Below, piece after piece: positions 1-7,825 of a stretch of 11,442 nt of DNA. Source of the stretch: an uncultured Alphaproteobacteria bacterium. GTDB lineage: Bacteria > Pseudomonadota > Alphaproteobacteria > Rhizobiales > Aestuariivirgaceae. Positions within the stretch are counted from its first letter, which is position 1. Every line of letters starts with the position of its first letter. Both the position numbers and the translations under genes were made by a program. The notes beneath the pieces were generated by a model, which was given only the letters and a program-made list of their open reading frames with translations, made no database searches and was not told the origin of the DNA. The DNA lies in contig CALMLK010000068.1 in the NCBI GenBank assembly GCA_937868035.1, forward strand, positions 1-11,442, read 5' to 3'.

Positions 1-27
1 CAGCACAAATTGGCTTGCCGTGGTGGA

Positions 28-57
28 TTCACCTCGCGGGGTGTTTCTGTCTATACC
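28..57 (+). promoter_or_regulatory. Possible weak sigma70-type promoter upstream of divL
   Basis: TTCACC at 28-33 and TATACC at 52-57 are separated by 18 bases and each match 4 of 6 positions of the -35 and -10 consensus. The overlapping CTATAC (51-56) also resembles the alphaproteobacterial -10 form. Transcription would start near 64, upstream of the chosen divL start at 116. No CtrA box (TTAA-N7-TTAA) is visible in 1-115. Such matches arise easily by chance and the real promoter may lie before the window, so this is only a candidate. Confidence 0.2.
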
Positions 58-103
58 GGGTCATTCCATGTTGGTTGGTGATTCGCGTTTCGTAGGGGCG
101 GGC

Positions 104-109
104 GGAGGT
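104..109 (+). promoter_or_regulatory. Shine-Dalgarno GGAGGT deciding the divL start
   Basis: GGAGGT lies 6 bases before the GTG at 116 and is the best ribosome-binding site in the region. The reading frame is open further upstream, with possible starts at GTG 20 and ATG 68, but neither has a comparable site. A second candidate, ATG 134, is preceded by GAGGGA (124-129) with 4-base spacing. GTG 116 is preferred, and it leaves a protein that begins shortly before its hydrophobic N-terminus. Confidence 0.55.
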
Positions 110-115
110 GCATTC

Positions 116-2563
116 GTGACTCTGAGGGATGGCATGTGGGGAACTCAGGGCTGCGCCGTGCGCGCGGGCCTCTCCATGCTTGCCCTTATTGCCACCGCGC
201 CTGCCGCGCTCGCTGAATCCTACCTTCCCCTCAGCGCCGAAAGCCTCACCGCCACGGCGCTGGCGGCAACGGCACTTCTGCTCAGCACAGGCTTTGCCTC
301 GCTTGCCGTTGTCCGCCTGCGCCGCAAGCTGCAAGCCGAGCGCGCCCGCGTGGCTGATCTCGAATTGCTGCTGAACGAAGCAGAGGTTTCGCTGCTCTCG
401 GAACCGCAGGTGCTTGTGATCTGGCGCGGCTCCGACGCAAAGCCGGAGCGCCTCATCAACAACATGCGCGGCACCGCACAGGTGCCGCCGCAGAGCAACG
501 AAGTGCTCGCCTTCGCCGATTGGCTGGAGCGTGATTCACATGCGGGCCTCACCGCCTCGCTGGCCTCGCTGCGCGGTTCGGGCAAGGCCTTCAACATCGG
601 CATCAAGACGCTCAAGGGCGAATTGCTGGAAGCGGATGGCCGCGCCGCCGGCGGCCTCGCCACGCTGCGCATCCGCCCCCTCATCGGCGACCGGCGGCAG
701 ATGACGGAACTCTCGTTCGATGCCAGCAAGCTCGGCAAGCAGGTGGAGCGTCTCTCCTCCATCCTCGATGCCGCGCCCTTCCCCGCATGGATCCAGGGCA
801 AGGACGGCACATTGGCGTGGGCCAACCAGGCCTATGTCGCGGCCGTGGACGCCAGCACCTTCGAAGGCGCACAACAGGCCGGCGGATTGATGAAGGCCAC
901 CGATCTCGATGCCAGCCGTGCCGATCCCGCGCGGCATCTCCTCGGCCGCATCCATGCCGTGCAGCAGGGCAATCGCCGCGCCTACAACATCCACGAAATG
1001 CCCATCGACGGCGGAACCGCCGGCTTTGCCATCGACGTGACGGCGCTGGAAAATGCCGAGAAGGAACTGGACCGGCACATCCGCGCCCATACCTCGACGC
1101 TCGACAAGCTCGACACAGCCATCGCCATCTTCGGACCGGACCAGCGCCTGCGCTTCTTCAACCAGGCTTACGTGAAGCTCTGGGGCCACGATGTGAAATG
1201 GCTGGAGGGGCAACCGCTCGACGGCGAAATCCTCGACCGCCTGCGCGCCGCGCGGCAATTGCCGGAACAGGCCAACTACCGGGAATGGAAGACGAAGCAG
1301 CTCTCGAGCTACACCACGCTCGATGTGCGCGAGAACTACTGGTACCTGCCGGATGGCCGCTCGCTCATGGTGATCTGCGAGCAGCATCCCTTTGGTGGCG
1401 TCACCTATCTCTATGAAAACCTCACCAAGGAACACCAGCTCGAAAGCCGCGTGAACGAGTTGTTCGACACGCAGCGCGAGACACTGGACAATCTTGCCGA
1501 AGCCGTGGCGCTGTTCGGCACCGATGGCTGCCTGAGGCTCGCCAATCCGTCCTTCGAACGCCTGTGGCAGGTGACGGCGGCGGCGAAGTCGCACGTCGAT
1601 GAATTCTCCCGCCTGCCGGGACTGGAACCGGATGCGCGCGCCGCGTGGTCCGACATCCGCTACGGCATCACGGGACTCGAAGGGTCACGCAAGCTGGCGG
1701 AAGGGCGCTTCCGCCATGGCGAGCTTTTCCTCGGCTTCCGCGCCGTTCCGCTGCCCGATGGCCACGCGCTCGTGACCTTCGCCGATGTCACGGATTCGGT
1801 GCGCGCCGAACAGGCGTTGCGCGACCGCACGGAAGCCCTGGAAGCAGCCGACCGCCTGAAGACCACATTCCTCTCGAGCGTCTCTTACGAAATCCGCACC
1901 CCTCTCACCTCCATCTCCGGCTTTTCGGAAGCGCTCGAGGCGGGGATTGCCGGTGATCTCTCCGCCAAGCAGCGCGAGTACGTGCTCGATATCCGCCGCT
2001 CGGCGGGCGACCTCACCACCATCATCGATGCGATCATCGATCTGTCCGCCATCGATGCGGGTGCCATGGAACTGAAGGTGGCGCCCATCGACGTGATGAC
2101 GCTGCTCGAAAATGCCACGACGCGGGTCATGCCCGCGCTGGAGCGGCGCAACCAGACCATCTCCATCGAGGTCGCCGCCAATGTGCCCGAGATCCGCGGC
2201 GATGCGGCCCGGCTGGAGCAGGTCATGGGCCATCTTCTCTCCAACGCCATCGGCTTCTCGCAGCCCGGCGCAAAGATCACCATGGGGGCGCGCCGCGCCA
2301 AGGACATGGTGCAGATCTGGGTCGCCGACACGGGCCGCGGCATGGATTCGGAATTCCAGGGCAAGGCCTTCGAGCGCTTCCAGTCCAAGCCGCTGCCGGG
2401 CAGCCACCGTGGGCCGGGATTGGGCCTGTCGCTGGTGAAGAGCTTCACGGAACTGCACGGCGGGCGGGTGTCGCTGGTCTCGAAGCTCGACCACGGAACC
2501 ACCGTCGTCTGCTCCCTCCCCGTCGACGGCCCGCAACGCAAATCCGCCGCACGGGCGGCGTAG
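116..2563 (+). CDS. divL: DivL-like PAS-domain histidine pseudokinase with Tyr H-box
   Basis: This 815-residue protein has the build of a membrane sensor kinase. A signal-like hydrophobic stretch (about 18-33, ending ALA) is followed by a membrane segment (about 44-67), a basic, probably helical linker (68-95), and PAS-like domains near 213-320, 329-455 and 457-560. A HisKA-type dimerisation domain (about 580-650) and an HATPase domain follow, with N-box Asn710, G1 box DTGRGM (Asp738) and G2 box GPGLGL (766-771). The H-box reads SYEIRTPL: Tyr591 (codon 1886-1888) sits where the phospho-accepting His should be. In Caulobacter DivL the same substitution occurs (Tyr550); that protein does not act as an ordinary kinase but binds phospho-free DivK and stimulates CckA, and so controls CtrA. 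The ATP-binding boxes here look intact. The role in division control is inferred from this hallmark and from gene order. The frame is open back to position 20; the start at 116 follows its Shine-Dalgarno. Confidence 0.85.
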   Translation: MTLRDGMWGTQGCAVRAGLSMLALIATAPAALAESYLPLSAESLTATALAATALLLSTGFASLAVVRLRRKLQAERARVADLELLLNEAEVSLLSEPQVLVIWRGSDAKPERLINNMRGTAQVPPQSNEVLAFADWLERDSHAGLTASLASLRGSGKAFNIGIKTLKGELLEADGRAAGGLATLRIRPLIGDRRQMTELSFDASKLGKQVERLSSILDAAPFPAWIQGKDGTLAWANQAYVAAVDASTFEGAQQAGGLMKATDLDASRADPARHLLGRIHAVQQGNRRAYNIHEMPIDGGTAGFAIDVTALENAEKELDRHIRAHTSTLDKLDTAIAIFGPDQRLRFFNQAYVKLWGHDVKWLEGQPLDGEILDRLRAARQLPEQANYREWKTKQLSSYTTLDVRENYWYLPDGRSLMVICEQHPFGGVTYLYENLTKEHQLESRVNELFDTQRETLDNLAEAVALFGTDGCLRLANPSFERLWQVTAAAKSHVDEFSRLPGLEPDARAAWSDIRYGITGLEGSRKLAEGRFRHGELFLGFRAVPLPDGHALVTFADVTDSVRAEQALRDRTEALEAADRLKTTFLSSVSYEIRTPLTSISGFSEALEAGIAGDLSAKQREYVLDIRRSAGDLTTIIDAIIDLSAIDAGAMELKVAPIDVMTLLENATTRVMPALERRNQTISIEVAANVPEIRGDAARLEQVMGHLLSNAIGFSQPGAKITMGARRAKDMVQIWVADTGRGMDSEFQGKAFERFQSKPLPGSHRGPGLGLSLVKSFTELHGGRVSLVSKLDHGTTVVCSLPVDGPQRKSAARAA

Positions 2564-2584
2564 CGGGATGACGCTCAATCGGTG

Positions 2585-4126
2585 ATGGCAGACCTTCATT
2601 CAAGAACATCAGCACCCCATATGCTCATCCACTCCACCTCTCCCGCCGAGACCGAAGCCCTTGCAGCGCGCCTGTCGCTGTGGGCGCGGCCTGGTTTTCT
2701 GGTTCTGCTCACGGGCGATCTCGGCAGCGGCAAGTCCACTTTCGCGCGCGCCTTCATCCGGGCGCTGGCGGATGGGCGCGATGATTTCGATGTTCCGAGC
2801 CCCACCTTCACGCTGGTGCAAGCCTACGACGAGACGCGGCTTCCCACCTTCCACGCCGATCTCTACCGCCTGACGTCAACGGGCGATGCCGCCGAACTCG
2901 GATTGGGCGATCTCCTGCAAAGCCATGTGGGGCTGGTGGAATGGCCAGAGCTTCTGCCGCAGGGACTGACGGCGGATATCCTGCGCGTGAGCCTCTCCGG
3001 CAGCGGCGAGGAACGCAACGTCACCCTTGCAGCGGAAGGCGCGTGGGTGAAGGCGCTGGCGCGTGACGCCGAGATCGAACAGTTCCTCCGGTCAACGCAA
3101 CCCTGCACCCGTCATTTCCTCGAAGGCGATGCTTCGGCGCGACGTTATGAATGGCTCAGCGTCGCGGACGGTTCAGACCCCATCCTCATGGACATGCCGA
3201 TGCGGCCCGATGGTCCGCCCGTCAAGGATGGCAAGCCCTACAGCGCCATTGCCCATCTTGCCGAAGGGTTGCCCGCGGTCGTCGGCATGAACACGCTGCT
3301 GGCGGCGCGGGGCTACAGCGCGCCACGCATCCTCCGGGCCGATCTCAAGCCCGGTCTGGCGCTCATCGAGAATCTGGGATCGCGCGTCTACGGCAAGATG
3401 CTGCTGGCGGGCGAGGACATGACAGAACCCATGCTGGCGGCCGCCGATGTGCTCGCCGACATGGCCCGCTTCTCATGGCCCACGGAGGTGCCTGCGGGTG
3501 AAGGTGTCGTCCACCGCATCTCGCCCTATGACACCGAGGCGCTGCTGATCGAGGCCGATCTGCTGCCGTCGTGGTTCTGGGCCTACCTCCATGGTGCCGC
3601 GCCCCCTGCCAGCGTCAATGCCAGTTTTGCCGGGGTCTGGCGCAAGCTCATGCCGCACACACTGCAGGCGCGGCCGCAGTGGGTTTTGCGTGACTATCAT
3701 TCGCCCAACCTGTTGTGGATTCCCGAGCGCAAGGGCCTGCAGCGCGTCGGCCTCATCGACACGCAGGATGCGGTGATGGGCCATGCCGCCTATGATCTCA
3801 TGTCCATGACGCAGGATGCGCGCGTTGATATTCCCGAGGCGCTGGCCGAGAAAACCGTGGCGCACTACCTGTCGCTCCGCAGCGCCGAGACGGATTTCGA
3901 CCGCAGCGCCTTCCTCACCGCCTATGCCGTTCTGGGCGCACAGCGGGCGACGAAAATCCTCGGCATCTTCGCGCGCCTGTCGAAGCGTGACGGCAAGCAC
4001 GGCTATCTCCGCCACATGCCGCGCGTTTCGCGCGCCCTCGCCCGGAACCTCGCGCATCCCGTGCTTGCGGAGCTGAAGCAGTGGTATCTCGACCATCTGC
4101 CAGAAGCCTTGTCGGTGAAAGCATGA
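2585..4126 (+). CDS. tsaE: TsaE / AmgK-like sugar kinase fusion protein
   Basis: This 513-residue protein joins two enzymes. Residues about 15-154 are TsaE, the ATPase partner of the TsaB-TsaD complex that makes N6-threonylcarbamoyladenosine at position 37 of ANN-decoding tRNAs. They carry the P-loop GDLGSGKS (44-51), SPTFTLV, HADLYR (90-95) and LVEWPE (117-122). Residues about 160-513 are an aminoglycoside-phosphotransferase-fold kinase resembling AmgK, which phosphorylates MurNAc or GlcNAc at the anomeric carbon. They carry GDASARRY (181-188), catalytic-loop Asp370 and Asn375 (LRDYHSPN), and the metal-binding IDTQDA (Asp392). QRATKILGIFARL near the C-terminus is also typical of AmgK. Each half is close to full stand-alone length, so both are probably active. 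Fusions of this kind are known in Rhizobiales. GTG 2582 directly precedes ATG 2585; ATG 2621 is a third possible start, and none has a strong Shine-Dalgarno. The stop overlaps the start of murU, supporting AmgK-MurU cooperation. The sugar substrate is inferred. Confidence 0.9.
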   Translation: MADLHSRTSAPHMLIHSTSPAETEALAARLSLWARPGFLVLLTGDLGSGKSTFARAFIRALADGRDDFDVPSPTFTLVQAYDETRLPTFHADLYRLTSTGDAAELGLGDLLQSHVGLVEWPELLPQGLTADILRVSLSGSGEERNVTLAAEGAWVKALARDAEIEQFLRSTQPCTRHFLEGDASARRYEWLSVADGSDPILMDMPMRPDGPPVKDGKPYSAIAHLAEGLPAVVGMNTLLAARGYSAPRILRADLKPGLALIENLGSRVYGKMLLAGEDMTEPMLAAADVLADMARFSWPTEVPAGEGVVHRISPYDTEALLIEADLLPSWFWAYLHGAAPPASVNASFAGVWRKLMPHTLQARPQWVLRDYHSPNLLWIPERKGLQRVGLIDTQDAVMGHAAYDLMSMTQDARVDIPEALAEKTVAHYLSLRSAETDFDRSAFLTAYAVLGAQRATKILGIFARLSKRDGKHGYLRHMPRVSRALARNLAHPVLAELKQWYLDHLPEALSVKA

Positions 4127-4848
4127 CGGCGCGCACCGGCCATGTGGCGATGGTGCTGGCTGCAGGTTTCGGCACGCGCATGCGGCCGCTCACCAACACC
4201 TGCCCCAAGCCGCTCATCCCCGTGGCGGGCCAGCCCATCATTGCCCATGACTTCGACCGCCTGCGCGCGGCGGGGGTGACAAAGGCCGTCGTCAACGCGC
4301 ACTATCTCGCCGACCAGATCACGGCATGGTGCGCCACGGTCACGTCACCTGCCACGATCGTCTCGGACGAATGCGATGCCATCCTCGATACAGGGGGCGG
4401 CATTGCAAGGGCGCTGCCGCTCCTGGGGGATGATCCGTTCTTCGTGCTCAACAGCGACTCGTTCTGGATCGACCGCGGGACGCCGGCGCTCTCGCGGCTT
4501 CGCGCGGCATGGGACGATGCCCGCATGGATTGCCTGCTGCTACTCTGTGATCCCGGCCACACCACGGGCTATGACGGCACGGGCGACTTTGCCATCGCCG
4601 GTGATGGCAGGCTCACGCGGGCGAAACACGCGCCCGGACAGAAGGCCTTTGCCTACATCGGCGGCTACCTCGTGCATCCCCGACTCTTTGCCGATGCACC
4701 AGCGGGCGCCTTCTCCATGAACCTGTTGTGGGACCGCGCCATATCCGCAGGCCGCCTTTTCGGCCTTGCCCATGATGGCCACTGGCTTCATGTTGGAACA
4801 CCCGAAGCCATCGGCGCTGCCGAAGACTGGTTGAAACGGAACACCTAG
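4123..4848 (+). CDS. murU: MurU-like nucleotidyltransferase (MurNAc-1-phosphate uridylyltransferase)
   Basis: This 241-residue protein is a cytoplasmic sugar-1-phosphate nucleotidyltransferase. It begins with the family signature LAAGFGTRMRPLT (12-24), followed by PKPL (28-31, Lys29), a GGGIARAL segment, and LNSDSFW (109-115), whose Asp112 should bind the catalytic metal. In Pseudomonas, MurU converts MurNAc-alpha-1-phosphate and UTP to UDP-MurNAc, the step after AmgK. This lets recycled wall sugar bypass MurA and gives intrinsic tolerance to fosfomycin. The ATG at 4123 overlaps the stop of the AmgK fusion in an ATGA, which supports the pairing and suggests translational coupling. GGTGA (4114-4118) may serve as ribosome-binding site. 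The frame is open upstream to GTG 4081, but the AmgK overlap favours 4123. One oddity is the C-terminal motif WLHVGTPE, with His223 where related enzymes have Asp. Substrate specificity cannot be read from sequence; another sugar phosphate is possible. Confidence 0.78.
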   Translation: MTARTGHVAMVLAAGFGTRMRPLTNTCPKPLIPVAGQPIIAHDFDRLRAAGVTKAVVNAHYLADQITAWCATVTSPATIVSDECDAILDTGGGIARALPLLGDDPFFVLNSDSFWIDRGTPALSRLRAAWDDARMDCLLLLCDPGHTTGYDGTGDFAIAGDGRLTRAKHAPGQKAFAYIGGYLVHPRLFADAPAGAFSMNLLWDRAISAGRLFGLAHDGHWLHVGTPEAIGAAEDWLKRNT

Positions 4849-4849
4849 A

Positions 4850-7825
4850 ATGATGCCACAGCCCCGTGTCTGGACCTGTGGGGCCGGACTGCTTGAGGCG
4901 CTGGCCGTGCAGGTGCTTGCCGGTTTCCCGCTTGCCTCCCCCGCAGGACAGGACCTTTCGCGCTGGACGATCCTCGTTCCCACGCGGCGTGCGGCGCGGG
5001 CGCTGGAGCGGCGGCTGTTCGCGCTCTCGGGGTCCACGGCGATGCTGCTGCCGCGCGTCAGGCCCATCGGTGATGCCGACGAAGACCTGCTGGCCGACGC
5101 CTTCCCCGGTGAGCCCGTTGGCGCTGCCGTCTCGCCCATGGGGCAGCTCTTTCTCCTGCTGGGTCTCATCGACGAGTGGGCGGAGGCCCATCCCCACCTG
5201 ACGCTGGCGGCGGAGGTCAGGGCCTCGCGCAGCCAGTCGCTCGGGCTTGCGCTGTCACTGGCCGAACTGGTGATGCAGCTTCAGACGGAAGAGAAGGAGG
5301 TCGATTTCGCCGGGGTCTTCAGTGAGCTTGACCTCGCCGAACACCGGCTCACCATTCTGTCGCTGCTCGGGCTTGTGAACGAACAACTGCCCAAACGCCT
5401 GCACGCCCGCGCACTGCTCGGTCCGGCGGCGCGGCGGAACCTCCTGATCCGGCTTGAGGCGCGGCGCATTGCGCAAAGCCCCGGCTCCGGACCCATCATT
5501 GCGGCGGGCTCAACCGGCACCAACCCCGCCACGCGCGACCTGCTCAAGGCGATCGCCGATCATCCGCAGGGTGCGGTGATCCTCCCCGGCCTTGATGGCA
5601 CACTTGATGCGCCGTCATGGGCGCTGGCCGGCCCGAACCATCCGCAGCACGCCCTCAAGATTTTGCTCGCCCATCTCGACGTCGACCGCGCCCATGTGCG
5701 GGACCTGTGCGAGACATCGCCACGCATGATCCTGGCGCGCGAGGTGATGCGCCCCGCCGGGACGACCGAGCAGTGGGCTGATCCGGCGCTGCTGCCGCGC
5801 AGCGCCGTCGATGCAGCGCGCGCGGGCCTGCGGTTGATCGAAGCGCCGGACCGGCAGATCGAGGCGCGAAGTGTCGCCCTGCTGTTGCGTGAGGTGCTCG
5901 AAACGCCGGACCGCACGGCGGCGCTGGTGACGCCCGATCGCGATCTCGCCCAGATGGTGACGGCGGAACTGGCGCGCTGGTCCGCGGCCATCGACGACTC
6001 CGGTGGCGAACCGCTGATCCGCTTCGGCCGCGCGCAGCTGTGCAAATTGCTCATCGACTGCGTGGAGCAGGACTTTTCGCCCGCGGCACTGGTGGCCCTC
6101 CTTTGCCATCCGCAGGTCACGCTGGGGTATGCGCCGGACGAGGCCCGCAGGCTGGCCCAGCTTTTCGAACTTGCCCTGCTGCGGCAGGACCTGCCCCCCG
6201 CCGCCCCCGGCCAGTTCACGGCAACGCTTGCACAGGTGCAGCACCTCTCCGCCATGGACCGGCACGCACCGCGCTACCTGCAACAGCTGGATGACGCCGG
6301 ATGGCAGGCGCTGGGACAGTTTGCGGCGCGCTTCTCCGCCGCTTTGCAGCCGTTGGTCCGCGCCCCCGCCGCTGATCTTGCCGGGCATGTGCAGCTGGTG
6401 TCGGCATCGCTCGCCATGCTGGCGCCGCAACCCGATGCCACGCCCAGCGGCCAGTTGTTCGCGGACGTGATGGAGGCCCTGCAGCAGGAATCGCCGCATC
6501 ATCCCACCGGCTCCCTTGCCCGCGCGCTGACCAGCCTGGTGTGGGCGCTTCGCCAGGAGACGTTGCGCCCGCAGCGTCCGGACGCCACGCGGCTTGCGAT
6601 TTTCGGTCTGGCGGAAGCCCGCATGATCGAGGCTGATCTCGTGGTGATGGCGGGACTGAACGAAACGATCTGGCCCGCCGCTGCCGATCCCGGTCCGTGG
6701 ATCAACCGCGCCATGCGCGACAGCCTTGGCCTGTCACAGCCGGAGCGCAGCATCGGGCAGACGGCGCACGATCTTGCCCAAGGCCTGCTGCACCGGAACG
6801 TGGTGCTGAGCTGGTCGCGCCGCGCCGGAACGGCACCGCTGATGCCGTCGCGCTGGATCCTGCGCCTGCGCGCCCTGCTGGAAAAATCGGGGATCCCGCC
6901 GCAGCAGCAACTGGATGTCACGGTGCCCGCGCTCGCCCGCCAGCTCGACGCGCCGGTGAGCGCCAGCAGCCTTGCCATGCCGCGTCCGGCGCCGCCCGTT
7001 TCCTTGCGGCCCGTGTCCTTCTCCGTCACAGAGATCGAGAAACTGATCCGCGATCCTTACGCCGTCTTCGCGCGCCGCGTGCTGGCACTGCAACCGCTCG
7101 ATCCGCTGGGCGGAACGGCCGACTATGCCTTGCGCGGCACGCTGTTCCATGAGGCGCTGCGGCGCTTCGTGCAGGACAGCGGCGAGACGGCGGAGCAGTT
7201 GATCGAGGCGGGCCGCGTGGTCTTCACACCCTACATGGACCATCCCGAGGTGCAGCATTTCTGGTGGCCGCGATTCCGCCGCATGGCGCTGGCCTTTGCC
7301 GACGAGGATGCGCTCCTGCGCCAGGACATCGTGGCGCGCGTCGTCGAGCGCCGGGGAGCGGCCGTCTTCACCATCGCGGGACGCGAACACAAGTTGCGGG
7401 CCCAGGCCGACCGGATCGACATCACCGTGGCTGGCAAGGCGCGCTTCATCGACTACAAGACGGGCGCCATCCCCACCGCGAAGCAGGTGGAGGCCGGGCT
7501 CAACCCCCAGCTTACACTGGAAGCCGCGATCCTCCGTCACGGCACATTCGAGGGACTGGACGCCACCGACACGGACGACCTGCTCTACATCCGCGCCGGC
7601 GGCGGGCGGCCTCCCGTGGAGGTCCTGTCGCTGGCCGGGAAACTCACGGCCACAGATGTGGTGACGCTCTCCGAACTGCATTTCGCAGGCTTGAAGAGCC
7701 TGCTCAGCCAATACCAATCGGCCGGGCAGGGCTATGTGCCGCGCGCCGTCATGCACAAGGAGGGCGACGCTTCCGACTTCGACCACCTCTCGCGCTTTGC
7801 CGAATGGTCGCGGAGTGGCGAATGA
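4850..7825 (+). CDS. addB: Double-strand break repair protein AddB
   Basis: This 991-residue protein is AddB, the partner of AddA in the helicase-nuclease that resects double-strand DNA ends for RecA-dependent recombination, the alphaproteobacterial counterpart of RecBCD. The N-terminus contains LVPTRRAARALE, and residues near 600-660 contain AGLNETIWP, both typical of the inactive helicase-like body. No GxGKT Walker A is visible, as expected for the alphaproteobacterial type. The C-terminal 220 residues form a RecB-like nuclease, with His767 in LFHEAL, Asp854 in ADRID, and the core Asp868-Tyr-Lys870 in FIDYKTG. These catalytic residues look intact, so it should cut one DNA strand while AddA cuts the other. 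The nuclease domain contains no cysteine, unlike Bacillus AddB with its 4Fe-4S cluster. It starts one base after the murU stop with tandem ATGs (4850, 4853), GGA (4838-4840) is a weak ribosome-binding site, and the stop overlaps addA. Confidence 0.93.
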   Translation: MMPQPRVWTCGAGLLEALAVQVLAGFPLASPAGQDLSRWTILVPTRRAARALERRLFALSGSTAMLLPRVRPIGDADEDLLADAFPGEPVGAAVSPMGQLFLLLGLIDEWAEAHPHLTLAAEVRASRSQSLGLALSLAELVMQLQTEEKEVDFAGVFSELDLAEHRLTILSLLGLVNEQLPKRLHARALLGPAARRNLLIRLEARRIAQSPGSGPIIAAGSTGTNPATRDLLKAIADHPQGAVILPGLDGTLDAPSWALAGPNHPQHALKILLAHLDVDRAHVRDLCETSPRMILAREVMRPAGTTEQWADPALLPRSAVDAARAGLRLIEAPDRQIEARSVALLLREVLETPDRTAALVTPDRDLAQMVTAELARWSAAIDDSGGEPLIRFGRAQLCKLLIDCVEQDFSPAALVALLCHPQVTLGYAPDEARRLAQLFELALLRQDLPPAAPGQFTATLAQVQHLSAMDRHAPRYLQQLDDAGWQALGQFAARFSAALQPLVRAPAADLAGHVQLVSASLAMLAPQPDATPSGQLFADVMEALQQESPHHPTGSLARALTSLVWALRQETLRPQRPDATRLAIFGLAEARMIEADLVVMAGLNETIWPAAADPGPWINRAMRDSLGLSQPERSIGQTAHDLAQGLLHRNVVLSWSRRAGTAPLMPSRWILRLRALLEKSGIPPQQQLDVTVPALARQLDAPVSASSLAMPRPAPPVSLRPVSFSVTEIEKLIRDPYAVFARRVLALQPLDPLGGTADYALRGTLFHEALRRFVQDSGETAEQLIEAGRVVFTPYMDHPEVQHFWWPRFRRMALAFADEDALLRQDIVARVVERRGAAVFTIAGREHKLRAQADRIDITVAGKARFIDYKTGAIPTAKQVEAGLNPQLTLEAAILRHGTFEGLDATDTDDLLYIRAGGGRPPVEVLSLAGKLTATDVVTLSELHFAGLKSLLSQYQSAGQGYVPRAVMHKEGDASDFDHLSRFAEWSRSGE

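Noticed and set aside
536..1594. Antisense open frame (352 codons) opposite divL
   Set aside because: It lies opposite well-conserved PAS domains, shows no recognisable motif and is explained by GC-rich codon bias.
116..2563. Assignment as an ordinary sensor histidine kinase such as PleC, DivJ or CckA
   Set aside because: The H-box has Tyr instead of His and there is no receiver domain (as in CckA); the DivL assignment fits better.
4081..4122. Upstream GTG start for the MurU-like gene
   Set aside because: It would overlap the kinase C-terminus by 46 bases; ATG 4123 gives the typical ATGA overlap and places the LAAGFGTRMRPLT signature near residue 12, as in the family.
7264..7821. In-frame extension of addA far upstream into addB
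   Set aside because: It would overlap the addB nuclease domain by over 550 bases in another frame, its translation is low-complexity Gly/Arg/His-rich, and the ATG at 7822 has a Shine-Dalgarno and the usual ATGA overlap.
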